From: Alphaproteobacteria bacterium MarineAlpha9_Bin3
Lineage (GTDB): Bacteria; Pseudomonadota; Alphaproteobacteria; TMED109
NCBI GenBank assembly: GCA_002937655.1
Contig: PTKH01000012.1
Span: 1 to 41,475 of the forward strand
Reading direction: 5' to 3'
DNA length: 41,475 bases
The position numbers were made by a program, and so were the translations under genes. The notes beneath the pieces were generated by a model that worked only from the letters and a program-made list of their open reading frames with translations, was not told the DNA's origin and did not search any database. This document shows positions 26,936-34,503 of this stretch, piece after piece (the stretch's first letter is position 1; each line of letters opens with the position of its first letter).

Positions 26936-28135
26936 TTATAATTCTAACAACATTTTTGCCAAAATATTTTTTTGAATTTCAGTCGATCCTGCATATATAG
27001 TAGTTTTTCTAGTATCAAAATACTTTTGGGCAGATGTAGTAGTCCAAGAAGGTCCTATCATTGGTTCATTTATTCCTGTAGTTATAGAATTTTGTTGATT
27101 AGAAAAAGCATAATAGCCACTAGCTTCTAAAATAAGTTCTGTTAATTCTTGTTGTATTTCAGATCCCCTTATTTTTAACATATTTGCATCTGTTGCTGGA
27201 GAAATTCCTTTTATCTCATTAGAAATAACTCTAAGTAAATCATATTCTAGTGCTTGTAGCCTCCTATCGCAATTAGTGATTTTATCCATAAAATTTCTAT
27301 CAGAGTTAAGCGAATACAATCCATTAATATTAAGTTTAGCTATTTTTTTAATTTTAGATAAAGCTTTTTTAGAACTTGCAACTTGCGCGTTATTTGTACG
27401 CTCATATTCTAATAAATATTTTGCTACTGTCCATCCCTTATTTTCTTCATAAATAAGATTTTTATTTGGTATAAAAACATCCTCTAAATATACCATATTA
27501 ATATAGTGACATCCATCAAGAGTAATAATGGGTTTAACAGACACACCATTTGTTTTCATATCTAACAACATAAATGATATACCTTCCTGAGGTTTGCAGT
27601 CAGATTTAGTTTTAACTAAAATAAACATCATGTCTGCAAAATGAGCCATAGTTGTCCATGTTTTTGTTCCGTTAATTTTATATCCTCCTTGAACTTTTTC
27701 AGCTTTTGTAGATAAAGAAGCAAGATCTGACCCTGATCCAGGTTCAGAATATCCTTGGCACCACCAATGAGAATTAGATAAAATTTTTGGTAGATAATAT
27801 TCTTTTTGTTCTAAAGTTCCATATTTTATTATAACTGGTCCTACCATGGTTACTCCAAAAGTATATTCTCCATCTGGAGCATATGCGTCAGCGCATTCTT
27901 TATTAAATATATACCTTTGGGTAACAGTCCAATCAGTGCCACCATATTTTTTAGGCCAATTAGGAGCTATCCATCCTTGTTCAGATAACTTATTATACCA
28001 GTTTACCATATCTTCTTTACTTAAATGATATCCCTCTTCTGTCTTTTTCTGAGTTATATGACTTAGATTATTTTTTATAAAATCTCTTACTTGTTTTTGG
28101 AAAGCTAAATCTTCTATTTTAAAATTTAAATTCAT
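26936..28135 (-). CDS. Acyl-CoA dehydrogenase
   Basis: A 399-residue FAD enzyme oxidising an acyl-CoA. Visible: WCQGYSEPGSGSDLASLST, KINGTKTWTTMAHFADMMF, the SxK-like NAQVASSK helix and the C-terminal RKTTIYAGSTEIQKNILAKMLL. The pattern of a short N-terminal helical domain, beta domain and C-terminal domain is complete. A GTG at 28138 immediately precedes the ATG at 28135; AGGTAGAG is better spaced for the ATG, chosen here. Substrate not predictable; the catalytic Glu position was not identified with certainty. Upstream, 37 bases away, lies a small secreted protein gene on the same strand. Confidence 0.88.
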   Translation of the reverse strand: MNLNFKIEDLAFQKQVRDFIKNNLSHITQKKTEEGYHLSKEDMVNWYNKLSEQGWIAPNWPKKYGGTDWTVTQRYIFNKECADAYAPDGEYTFGVTMVGPVIIKYGTLEQKEYYLPKILSNSHWWCQGYSEPGSGSDLASLSTKAEKVQGGYKINGTKTWTTMAHFADMMFILVKTKSDCKPQEGISFMLLDMKTNGVSVKPIITLDGCHYINMVYLEDVFIPNKNLIYEENKGWTVAKYLLEYERTNNAQVASSKKALSKIKKIAKLNINGLYSLNSDRNFMDKITNCDRRLQALEYDLLRVISNEIKGISPATDANMLKIRGSEIQQELTELILEASGYYAFSNQQNSITTGINEPMIGPSWTTTSAQKYFDTRKTTIYAGSTEIQKNILAKMLLEL

Positions 28136-28172
28136 CACTCTACCTTTTTTATATATTTTATAAAAAAGAAAA

Positions 28173-28538
28173 CTATAATTCTTTACATTTATAGATAATT
28201 TTTAAATTAGCTAGATTATTTATAAATTCAATCTTGTTTTCTATTAAATAGTATATTCCAGCCCAGGAATTACTATCCGAAGTAAGGAGATGATTATTTT
28301 TATCGTATAAAAATTTAGTATTTTCAAAACCTGACCATCTTGTTTCATCGCCTACCCATACCATTGGAGTAGTTACGTCTATTTTATATTTATTTATTTT
28401 ACCATTATTCTGCTTTTTACCATTAACTCTATCTACTTGGCACTGCCAAATTATTGTTTTAGCCATAGCTAAAACACTATTAACTTGAAAAAATAAAAAA
28501 GAGATTAATATAAATTTAATCATAAAATTATGCTTCAT
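28173..28538 (-). CDS. Small secreted protein with Cys pair
   Basis: A 121-residue unknown protein. Residues 1-24 are a signal peptide. The mature part begins with IIWQC and ends with IIYKCKEL, so one Cys lies near each end and could form a disulfide closing a small beta domain; the middle contains alternating hydrophobic residues and tryptophans (VWVGDETRWSGF, SNSWAGIYYL). The protein at 35406-35762 shares the design IW-x-C after the signal and a Cys close to the end. Function unknown. It may be co-transcribed with the acyl-CoA dehydrogenase gene. Confidence 0.6.
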   Translation of the reverse strand: MKHNFMIKFILISFLFFQVNSVLAMAKTIIWQCQVDRVNGKKQNNGKINKYKIDVTTPMVWVGDETRWSGFENTKFLYDKNNHLLTSDSNSWAGIYYLIENKIEFINNLANLKIIYKCKEL

Positions 28539-28637
28539 AGATTTTTATTTCATAAGTACATTAGTTAATGTTTATTTAAATTACTTTATATTAAATTATA
28601 CTTGAACCAATATAAAAGTTAATTATTTATATATATT

Positions 28638-29006
28638 ATGATTACGGTATTTTATGATGGAAAATGTAATTTATGTAGTAAAGAAATTAATTACTATAAA
28701 AAAATTGCTCCTAAAAATTTATTCCAGTGGCAAGATATTAATATAGATAATAGTGTATTAGAGAAAAAAGGTATTAGTACTTCTGATGCATTGAAGGTTC
28801 TTCACGTTTTATTCAATAACAATATATATACTGGAATAGATGCATTTATAATTATATGGAATAATATTAGTTACTGGAAAATATTCAGTAAATTTATTTC
28901 TCTTCCTATAATTAAACATATAAGTCATATAGCTTATATTATATTTGCAAATTGGCGTTTTAATAGGCTAGAACATTGTATTATAGCGAGAGATAATGAT
29001 AATTAA
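28638..29006 (+). CDS. DCC (DUF393) family thiol-disulfide oxidoreductase-like protein
   Basis: A 122-residue cytoplasmic protein. The N-terminus ITVFYDGKCNLCSKEINYY carries the YDGxCxxC motif that defines the DCC family; the following FQWQDINID and DALKVLHVL fit too. The C-terminal end FANWRFNRL resembles the usual YxxVARNRY-type end. The biochemical role of the family is unproven; redox function is inferred from the CNLC motif at residues 10-13. No Shine-Dalgarno is seen. Confidence 0.85.
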   Translation: MITVFYDGKCNLCSKEINYYKKIAPKNLFQWQDINIDNSVLEKKGISTSDALKVLHVLFNNNIYTGIDAFIIIWNNISYWKIFSKFISLPIIKHISHIAYIIFANWRFNRLEHCIIARDNDN

Positions 29007-29062
29007 TATTAATTATTTTTTAATCGAATATATTGTAGTCAGAATTTGTAGTTAATAATTTT

Positions 29063-29074
29063 TATGATAAAGTT
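29063..29074 (+). promoter_or_regulatory. -10 element, shared 12-mer before DadA-like gene
   Basis: TATGATAAAGTT ends five bases before the ATG. The identical 12-mer stands at exactly the same distance before the ATG at 30855. Read as a -10 box (TATGAT), it places the transcript start about at the ATG, so the gene would be leaderless; no ribosome binding site is present. Confidence 0.55.
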
Positions 29075-29079
29075 CATCT

Positions 29080-30231
29080 ATGAGAATTAAAATTATAGGT
29101 AGTGGTATTACTGGTATAACTACAGCTTACTATTTAGCTAAAAACAAACATCAAGTTACTATATTAGATGAAAGAAGATATCCTGCAATGGCCACTTCTT
29201 ATGCAAATGGCTGTCAAATTAGTGCTTCAAATTCTGAGACCTGGAACAGTTGGAAGAATATTAGACAAGCATTAAAGTGGCTGTCAAAAAAAGAGGCACC
29301 TCTTCTCATTTCTTTGAAACCAGAACTAAATAAATATCATTGGTTCATAAAATTTATTAACTCAATTCCAGAAAAAGAAATTAATACGTTAGAAACATGC
29401 AAAATGGCCTTAAATTCTATCAATCTATATAAAATTATTGCAAAAGAAGAGAATATAAAATTTGATATGATTGAAAAAGGCATATTACATATTTATAAAA
29501 AAAAAAGTGAGTTAGAATTAGCAAGAAAAATAAACAAAATATATAAGTCAGCTGGGTTAGAAAGATGGGAAGTTAATAAAAATGAGATAATGAATATTGA
29601 ACCTTCTTTATCTGATAGTAATATTATGGGAGGCTTTTATAATACTACTGATTTTACAGGAGATATTCATAAATTTTGTATAGAATTGAGTTATATTTTA
29701 GAAAATAAATATGAAGTAATATTTATGAAACATCATGCTAATAATCTTATAGAAGAGCTAAATAATACAGATATTATAATAGTTTGTGCTGGAATAGGTT
29801 CAAGAAAATTAGCTAATAGTATCGGTGATACTTTACCTATATACCCAGTAAAAGGCTATAGTATAACTATTAATAATCCTGGCAATAATTCTCCATGGGT
29901 GAGTTTATTAGATGATGAAAAAAAAATAGTTACAGCAAGGCTAGGTGAAAAAAGATTAAGAATAGCCGGAACTGCAGAATTTTCTGGATATAATACAGAT
30001 ATCAAATGGGATAGAGTAAGACCTTTGATAAGATGGGCTGAGACTAATTTTCCAAATATTAATACAGAAGATATAAAACCATGGGCTGGCTTAAGGCCTA
30101 TGACACCTAATATGATGCCAATCGTTCAACAAAGTAAAAAAAATAGAAAAATTTTCTATAATACAGGCCATGGACATTTAGGCTGGACATTAAGTGCTTT
30201 TACTGCAAAAAAAATTAGCCAATTAATTTAA
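29080..30231 (+). CDS. FAD-dependent D-amino-acid dehydrogenase-like oxidoreductase
   Basis: A 383-residue DAO-superfamily flavoprotein. It opens with the FAD motif [18 protein letters not shown], then [23 protein letters not shown], where DadA has ETSFANAGQVS, then [12 protein letters not shown], again as in DadA. Later come the central INIVCAG-like [14 protein letters not shown] and the C-terminal [16 protein letters not shown] and [14 protein letters not shown]-amino acid deamination is the best guess; a related amine could be the substrate. Shorter than DadA of E. coli (432). No signal peptide. The stop overlaps the gloA stop by four bases. Confidence 0.86.
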   Translation: MRIKIIGSGITGITTAYYLAKNKHQVTILDERRYPAMATSYANGCQISASNSETWNSWKNIRQALKWLSKKEAPLLISLKPELNKYHWFIKFINSIPEKEINTLETCKMALNSINLYKIIAKEENIKFDMIEKGILHIYKKKSELELARKINKIYKSAGLERWEVNKNEIMNIEPSLSDSNIMGGFYNTTDFTGDIHKFCIELSYILENKYEVIFMKHHANNLIEELNNTDIIIVCAGIGSRKLANSIGDTLPIYPVKGYSITINNPGNNSPWVSLLDDEKKIVTARLGEKRLRIAGTAEFSGYNTDIKWDRVRPLIRWAETNFPNINTEDIKPWAGLRPMTPNMMPIVQQSKKNRKIFYNTGHGHLGWTLSAFTAKKISQLI

Positions 30232-30767
30232 GAATTTTTCTCAATCATATCAGCTTGTAAAATTTCGATCCAGTATCCATCTGGATCTTCTATAAAAGCT
30301 AAACCTTTCATTTTTCCATCATCAGGCTTTTTAATGAATTTTACTCCTAATTTTTCAAAACGATTGGACGCTGCATATACATCAGGTACAGAAAATCCAA
30401 TATGCCCAAATCCTTGAGGATCTGAGTTTCCATTATGGTGTTTAAAATTTATATCATTCTCTGTTCCCCAATTATGAGTTAATTCTAACATAGCTCTCTG
30501 CGAAAATGTCCATGTAGTTCTCTTATTATCCTCTTTAGGTACGAAATTATCATCGACATCTCCTGGCATCGCTAAAAAATATAATGTGAATTGCATATCA
30601 GAAAAATCAATTTTTCTATATAATTTCATTCCTAAAATACGCGTATAAAAATCTATAGAAATTTTTGGATCTTTAATTCTCAACATAGTTTGATTAAAAA
30701 TATAAGATTGCGTCTCTTCATCTATATTTTCTGATAATCCTTCTGCCACTTCGTGATGCTTTACCAT
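30228..30767 (-). CDS. gloA: Lactoylglutathione lyase (glyoxalase I)
   Basis: A 179-residue metalloenzyme turning the hemithioacetal of methylglyoxal and glutathione into lactoylglutathione. The metal ligands are present: Gln in [10 protein letters not shown], Glu in MLELTHNWG, His in GFGHIGFSV and Glu in GYWIEILQ. The sequence between the first ligand pair is long, as in the longer glyoxalase I form with zinc, and [18 protein letters not shown] is typical. TGGAG precedes the ATG. GshA and later steps supply its glutathione. Convergent with the DadA-like gene. Confidence 0.93.
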   Translation of the reverse strand: MVKHHEVAEGLSENIDEETQSYIFNQTMLRIKDPKISIDFYTRILGMKLYRKIDFSDMQFTLYFLAMPGDVDDNFVPKEDNKRTTWTFSQRAMLELTHNWGTENDINFKHHNGNSDPQGFGHIGFSVPDVYAASNRFEKLGVKFIKKPDDGKMKGLAFIEDPDGYWIEILQADMIEKNS

Positions 30768-30837
30768 ATGATCTCCAAAATTTAATATTTAATAATAATA
30801 TAACATATTAACCTATTATTATAAAATATCTGCTTAT

Positions 30838-30849
30838 TATGATAAAGTT
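30838..30849 (+). promoter_or_regulatory. -10 element, shared 12-mer before PhyH gene
   Basis: TATGATAAAGTT again, ending five bases before the ATG at 30855, the same spacing as at 29063. No ribosome binding site is seen, consistent with a leaderless transcript and joint control of the two genes. Confidence 0.55.
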
Positions 30850-30854
30850 TATAT

Positions 30855-31697
30855 ATGGAAAATTTAAATTTAAAAAAAATTAAAAAAGATTATTTAAATG
30901 ATGGAGTAACCATTATAAGAAATTTCATAGATTTGCATTGGATTAAAGAAATGCAAATTGCTATAGATCATATTTTATCTTTTCCAGGAAAAGCGTCAAT
31001 AGAATATACACCTCAAGAAAATACAGGTAGATATTATGGAGATTTTTTTATATGGAGAAGAAATAAATCATTTAAAAAATTTGCATTTGACTCTAATCTA
31101 CCAGAACTCGCTAGTAAAATATTAGATAGTAAAAATATTAATTTTTTTTATGACCAATTATTAGTAAAAGAACCTAAAACTAAAGAATCTACTCCATGGC
31201 ACCATGACTTACCATATTGGCCTATTAAAGGTAATCATATAATTTCTTTTTGGGTTGGATTTGATAGGGTTAGTAAAAACACTGGCGCAGTAGAATATAT
31301 AAAAGGTTCACATAAGTGGAATAAGTTTTTTGCACCAGCTTCATTTGGGAAAGATACGAGGTTTGAAAATAGTTATAAAAAAATGGGATTAGAGGTTATG
31401 CCAGATATTAATTCTAACCTTGGAGATTATGAATTACTATCATGGGATTTAAATCCTGGTGATATTATAATTCACCACCCATTAGTAATTCATGGCTCCT
31501 TAGGAAATTTCTCTTCAAAAACTAGAAGAAGAGGTTTAGCTTTAAGATATATAGGAGATGATGTTACCTGGGATGATCGTCCTGGCACATTTATTAAAAA
31601 TAAAAATGTTAAAAGTATTTTACCTCCTTTAAATTATAAAAATGGAGAAGCTTTAACAGGAGATTTATTCCCATTAATATGGCCTAATAAATACTGA
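30855..31697 (+). CDS. Phytanoyl-CoA dioxygenase (PhyH) family protein
   Basis: A 280-residue Fe(II)/2-oxoglutarate-dependent oxygenase. The start LNDGVTIIRNFIDLHWI, the iron motif HHDLPYW (HxD, about residue 115) and the distal His in IIIHHPLVIHGSLGN with the following Arg in KTRRRGLALRY (2-oxoglutarate binding) are all seen. PhyH members act on phytanoyl-CoA, ectoine, D-amino-acid-like or small metabolites; substrate is unknown here. No Shine-Dalgarno, but the 12-mer -10 element at 30838 precedes it. Followed by a 240-base gap holding a palindrome and hairpin. Confidence 0.88.
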   Translation: MENLNLKKIKKDYLNDGVTIIRNFIDLHWIKEMQIAIDHILSFPGKASIEYTPQENTGRYYGDFFIWRRNKSFKKFAFDSNLPELASKILDSKNINFFYDQLLVKEPKTKESTPWHHDLPYWPIKGNHIISFWVGFDRVSKNTGAVEYIKGSHKWNKFFAPASFGKDTRFENSYKKMGLEVMPDINSNLGDYELLSWDLNPGDIIIHHPLVIHGSLGNFSSKTRRRGLALRYIGDDVTWDDRPGTFIKNKNVKSILPPLNYKNGEALTGDLFPLIWPNKY

Positions 31698-31699
31698 GT

Positions 31700-31813
31700 A
31701 TAAAAAATTTTATAAATTTAAACGTTCTAGAATACTTACTTGAAGGCATAAGCATTCTAGAACTTCACACAAAAGAGGAGGTAATAATGGCTGTTATTAA
31801 TTCCTCTATTATT
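31700..31813 (-). ncRNA. Candidate small RNA under a Fur-like operator
   Basis: Predicted, not recognised from a known family. On the minus strand TTGACA (31846-31841) and TATATT (31825-31820), 15 bases apart, form a promoter with an 11+11 bp palindrome just upstream. A transcript starting near 31813 would run about 110 nt through an anti-Shine-Dalgarno stretch, ACCTCCTCTTTT (minus sense of 31771-31782), then the strong hairpin at 31724-31763, and end in a U-rich run (six T at 31707-31702). No protein of note is encoded on that strand. The plus strand of the same DNA holds a 15-codon ORF, so the two readings compete. Ends are approximate. Confidence 0.35.
31724..31763. repeat. Inverted repeat, strong hairpin
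   Basis: GTTCTAGAAT (31724-31733) and ATTCTAGAAC (31754-31763) are perfect reverse complements. Inside, after one mismatch, CTTA and TAAG add 4 bp, leaving a 10-base loop (CTTGAAGGCA). Each arm also contains TTCTAGAA, itself a palindrome. On the plus strand it lies 11 bases before a ribosome binding site; on the minus strand it precedes a U-rich stretch. Confidence 0.75.
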
Positions 31814-31834
31814 AATAGAAATATAGAAAAATAG
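31787..31834 (+). CDS. Very short ORF (15 codons) with perfect ribosome binding site
   Basis: ATG 31787 is preceded by AGAGGAGG (31774-31781), five bases away, one of the best ribosome binding sites in the window. The peptide would be MAVINSSIINRNIEK. Downstream CCTCT (31803-31807) can pair with AGAGG, so the mRNA could hide its own ribosome binding site. It may be a leader peptide, a small protein or chance; nothing follows on the plus strand for the next 570 bases except on the opposite strand. Confidence 0.35.
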   Translation: MAVINSSIINRNIEK

Positions 31835-31868
31835 ATACTATGTCAATGAGAATGAGTCTCATTCTCAT
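31820..31868 (-). promoter_or_regulatory. Minus-strand promoter with Fur-like palindromic operator
   Basis: ATGAGAATGAG (31846-31856), one T, then CTCATTCTCAT (31858-31868): an 11+11 bp perfect inverted repeat. It can be read as hexamers of the (G/A)AT(A/G)A(T/G) type, as in Fur-family boxes. The last base of the palindrome is shared with a minus-strand TTGACA -35 hexamer (31846-31841), and TATATT follows 15 bases later (31825-31820). A bound repressor would block this promoter. The metal (iron, manganese, zinc) is not determinable. Confidence 0.6.
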
Positions 31869-31937
31869 CTATAAATAATATAGGAATAACTAATAATTAA
31901 ATATTAAAAAAAATCCATCTAAATATATTATATAATT

Positions 31938-32237
31938 TTAAGTTTCAAAAATTATTTTTCCAGATGCAGGATCAGTTAATCCCAATTCAGGACTTATTTC
32001 TTCTAAAATTGATCTAAATTTATCTAAAAAAGCAATTAATGCCGGCCTAGATTCGACTAAAGAGTTTTCATTTTCCCATATTATTGTTGAAAAATATTTT
32101 CCTTCACCACAATCAATAAGTTGAAAAGATAAAGCACCTTTATAATCTATTAAATTGAAATCTTCATGTAATTTTAGCATCTCTTCATGATGATCCTTTT
32201 TTACTTTAAATCTTACATTACTCACATATTTTGTCAT
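31938..32237 (-). CDS. ABM-like dimeric alpha-beta barrel protein
   Basis: A 99-residue protein beginning MTKYVSNVRFKVKKDHHEEM, then an amphipathic helix and YFSTIIWENENSLVESRPALIAFLDKF, compatible with the antibiotic biosynthesis monooxygenase/ferredoxin-like fold. The assignment rests on pattern, not on a diagnostic residue, so function is open: monooxygenase, haem-degrading or structural. AAGGA precedes the ATG. Convergent with the PhyH gene, divergent from the DUF4149 gene. The 174-base region at 32238-32411 holds only AT-rich sequence with a weak AAGATT...AATCTT inverted repeat. Confidence 0.6.
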   Translation of the reverse strand: MTKYVSNVRFKVKKDHHEEMLKLHEDFNLIDYKGALSFQLIDCGEGKYFSTIIWENENSLVESRPALIAFLDKFRSILEEISPELGLTDPASGKIIFET

Positions 32238-32411
32238 AATGATATTCCTTTCATTTTTATAATTTTTAATATTTTTTTTACTTAATTACTTGCTTTATTT
32301 TATATAGTTTTCAAGAGAATATAAGATATAATCATATTAAAAGATTGATTATATAAACCTAATAAACTATTAATCTTAGTAATTTTTTAAAAACTCATTA
32401 TATGGAATATT

Positions 32412-32813
32412 ATGCTATTATTATTATACAGTTCTTTATTAAGCTATATGTTGTTTTTTACTTTATGTGTTGCCCCTGTTTCAAATAAAATATTAGATGA
32501 TCAAAATAAATCTAAATTTTTAAGAAATATCTTTCCAAAAAATTTTGTTTTTGGAGGTATTATTGCTTCAATAGCACTAATTTTTTCATTTATATTAAAA
32601 GACCACTGGTCAATTATTATTTCATTTATTATTGCTTTAGGGTTCATAATAAATTTATTTATAATAATGCCTAAAATAAATTATATTTCTGACAATAATA
32701 ATTTAGAAGAAAAGAAAAAGAAGAAATCATTTAGGAATTGGCATTTATCATCAGTATTTATTTATTTAGTTCAAATTATTATGGCTGTTATAGGAATTAT
32801 TTTAAATATTTAA
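32412..32813 (+). CDS. DUF4149 family membrane protein
   Basis: A 133-residue protein with four hydrophobic segments (about 2-22, 45-62, 66-85, 111-132). The first loop reads FFTLCVAPVSNKILDDQNKSKFLRNIFPKNFVFGG, cf. the DUF4149 pattern of FFxxxxAPxxF...FLRxxFPxYxxFG, and the last part RNWHLSSVFIYLVQIIM matches WHxxSVxxNLxQ. Function of the family is unknown (TMEM205-like). A small DUF6494-like gene follows after 26 bases. Confidence 0.75.
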   Translation: MLLLLYSSLLSYMLFFTLCVAPVSNKILDDQNKSKFLRNIFPKNFVFGGIIASIALIFSFILKDHWSIIISFIIALGFIINLFIIMPKINYISDNNNLEEKKKKKSFRNWHLSSVFIYLVQIIMAVIGIILNI

Positions 32814-32839
32814 ATATTAATAAAGAAAAGGAAAATAAT

Positions 32840-33019
32840 ATGCATGATAATAATGATGAAATTAATTTTCAAATAAGAAAATTTCTTAAACAAGTTGGAG
32901 TTGGATCTCATCAAATAATAGAAAAAGAATTGATAGAAAAATCTGATTGTAAAGTTTCACTCAGTTTAGAAATAAACAATAAAGAGATTAAAAAATTTAA
33001 GACAACTATAAAAAAATAA
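32840..33019 (+). CDS. DUF6494-like small protein
   Basis: A 59-residue protein, starting at the ATG after AAAGGAAAA. The block NFQIRKFLKQVGVGSHQIIEKELIEK fits the DUF6494 pattern (RKFLKxVGVxSQxxIExAV), followed by a beta hairpin KVSLSLEINNKEIKKFKTTI. No membrane segment. It ends five bases before the stop of the facing regulator gene. The function of this small alphaproteobacterial-type protein is unknown; co-transcription with the DUF4149 gene is likely. Confidence 0.65.
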   Translation: MHDNNDEINFQIRKFLKQVGVGSHQIIEKELIEKSDCKVSLSLEINNKEIKKFKTTIKK

Positions 33020-33024
33020 TAATA

Positions 33025-33408
33025 TTAATTAACTAACTCATCTAAAATAGGACAATTAGGCTTATCGTTTCCAGGACATTTTTTAATCAGCCATTCTAAA
33101 GATTTTTCTAAATTTTTGAGTTCTTTTATTTGTTTCTTTAATTCTTCTCTTTTACGAATTGCGATTTTTCTAACTTCAGAACTTTTTCTTGTTTTATTAT
33201 TAAATAAACTTATCAAAGAAGAACATTCGTCAATAGAAAAACCTAATTTTCTAGCTCTTGAAATAAATTTAAGCTTATCTAATGAATCATTATCATATTC
33301 TCTATAATTATTTGAGAGTCTATTAGATTTAATTAAGTTAAGTTCTTCATAGTACCTTATAGCTCTATTAGTAACTCCTGTTTTTGCAGCAACCTCACTA
33401 ATTTTCAT
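33025..33408 (-). CDS. MerR-family metal regulator, CueR-like
   Basis: A 127-residue activator. The winged helix-turn-helix fills the N-terminus (MKISEVAAKTGVTNRAIRYYEELNLI). The long dimer helix follows, then the metal loop CPGNDKPNCPI with Cys111 and Cys119. Spacing and surrounding residues match CueR (Cys112, Cys120), the sensor of Cu(I), Ag(I) and Au(I), and not the three-Cys Hg(II) site of MerR. It is divergent from a beta-barrel/MerP/MerT-like operon whose promoter has the 19-base spacer that MerR-family proteins twist into shape. Confidence 0.9.
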   Translation of the reverse strand: MKISEVAAKTGVTNRAIRYYEELNLIKSNRLSNNYREYDNDSLDKLKFISRARKLGFSIDECSSLISLFNNKTRKSSEVRKIAIRKREELKKQIKELKNLEKSLEWLIKKCPGNDKPNCPILDELVN

Positions 33409-33424
33409 TATTTTCTCACAATCA

Positions 33425-33455
33425 TTGACATTAACGTTAGGGTATACCTTATACC
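33425..33455 (+). promoter_or_regulatory. MerR-type promoter of the metal operon
   Basis: TTGACA (33425-33430) and TATACC (33450-33455) are 19 bases apart, the over-long spacing typical of MerR-family control. The spacer contains GGTATACC and a 5-bp TTAGG...CCTAA dyad overlapping the -10. The gap between the regulator and the first operon gene is only 78 bases. The regulator probably binds here; the exact operator is uncertain. Confidence 0.6.
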
Positions 33456-33486
33456 TAATTTATATTATTTAAAAGTAAAGATTAAA

Positions 33487-34125
33487 ATGTATATGAAAAT
33501 TATATTTATACTTATATTAATATGGAATAATATTTCTTTTGCACGTCCTGTGTCTTACCCAGAAGCTTGGACTTGGATGACAAAAAATGATAGTGAAATA
33601 AACTCTACACATATTCATTATTCTCCTACTTTCAAATATTCACTTGGATATAGGGCTGAATATTCTAAAAAAGAAAAATATAGTGTTCATACGCTACATT
33701 ATAACCACCTAATAAAAAGGTGGAATAAAAAACATTCTCAAGCAAATTTTTATACAAAAAATGGAATAGGAATATTATATACTGATTTTGAAAATTATGA
33801 ATCAAAAAAAAAATATGCTGGATATGTAGGAATTTCTGGTGACTGGGAAACTAGGAGATATTTTATCTCATATGAAAATAGATATTTGCACTCCGGAAAA
33901 ACTAATAATTATTTTTCACAAAAAATAAAGGCAGGTATTGCCCCTTATCTCGGAGATTATGGTGACTTGCATACTTGGCTAATGTTGCAAATAGATAATA
34001 TTCCAGAAAATTTTAATGCTATAACTTATAGCCCCTTACTCAGATTTTTTTACAATACACACCTAGTAGAAATAGGTGCTAATAATAATAATAAATTTTT
34101 ATTTAATTGGACGATAAGATTTTAA
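33487..34125 (+). CDS. Outer-membrane-like beta-barrel protein in metal operon
   Basis: A 212-residue unrecognised protein. A signal peptide spans about residues 1-20 (MYMKIIFILILIW...ISFA); the start could also be the second Met at 33493. The mature part has alternating patterns of aromatic and polar residues (THIHYSPTFKYSLGYRAEYS, KYAGYVGISGDWETRRYF) and ends FNWTIRF with a terminal Phe, as outer-membrane barrels do. It contains many His and Trp residues (HTLHYNH, THIHYS) that might bind metal. First gene of the operon with MerP-like and MerT-like genes, so a porin or metal-binding role is plausible but unproven. Confidence 0.7.
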   Translation: MYMKIIFILILIWNNISFARPVSYPEAWTWMTKNDSEINSTHIHYSPTFKYSLGYRAEYSKKEKYSVHTLHYNHLIKRWNKKHSQANFYTKNGIGILYTDFENYESKKKYAGYVGISGDWETRRYFISYENRYLHSGKTNNYFSQKIKAGIAPYLGDYGDLHTWLMLQIDNIPENFNAITYSPLLRFFYNTHLVEIGANNNNKFLFNWTIRF

Positions 34126-34141
34126 ATAAAGGAGAAGTAAT

Positions 34142-34501
34142 ATGAGTAAAATAAATATAATAATATTATTAATTATTATGATCATGACTAGTTTTCATAC
34201 TTTTGCAGAAGATCATAACAATAAAGATAGCAATCAAGTTCCGCTGCAAGCAGGATATTTAGATCCCAATGGATTTTTAATGAAAGTAGACGTTGAAGGA
34301 TTGGTATGTGATTTTTGTGCTAAAGCGATTGAAAAAGTTTTTATGAAAAGGGAAGAAGTTGTAGGAATAGCAGTTGACCTTGCAAAACAAAATGTAATTA
34401 TTGCATTAAAAGAAAATATGAATATAGAAGATTATGAAATTGAAGAACTATTTCTTAATGCTGGTTACAATATTACACAAATAAATCGAAAAAAATTATA
34501 G
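34142..34501 (+). CDS. Periplasmic heavy-metal-associated (MerP-like) protein
   Basis: A 119-residue protein with a signal peptide (about 1-22, ending TFA) and one HMA domain. The motif is VEGLVCDFCAKAIEKVF (Cys56, Cys59), where MerP has GMTCxxC; the fold pattern beta-alpha-beta continues with VVGIAVDLAKQNVIIAL. It should bind a thiophilic metal in the periplasm and hand it to the adjacent MerT-like membrane protein. A strong AGGAG precedes the ATG. Two bases separate its stop from the next gene. Confidence 0.85.
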   Translation: MSKINIIILLIIMIMTSFHTFAEDHNNKDSNQVPLQAGYLDPNGFLMKVDVEGLVCDFCAKAIEKVFMKREEVVGIAVDLAKQNVIIALKENMNIEDYEIEELFLNAGYNITQINRKKL

Positions 34502-34503
34502 AG

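Noticed and set aside
28558-28571. ACATTA/TAATGT dyad between two divergent genes
   Set aside because: Six-base arms of only A, C, T and G at this composition occur by chance; no -35/-10 linked to it was found.
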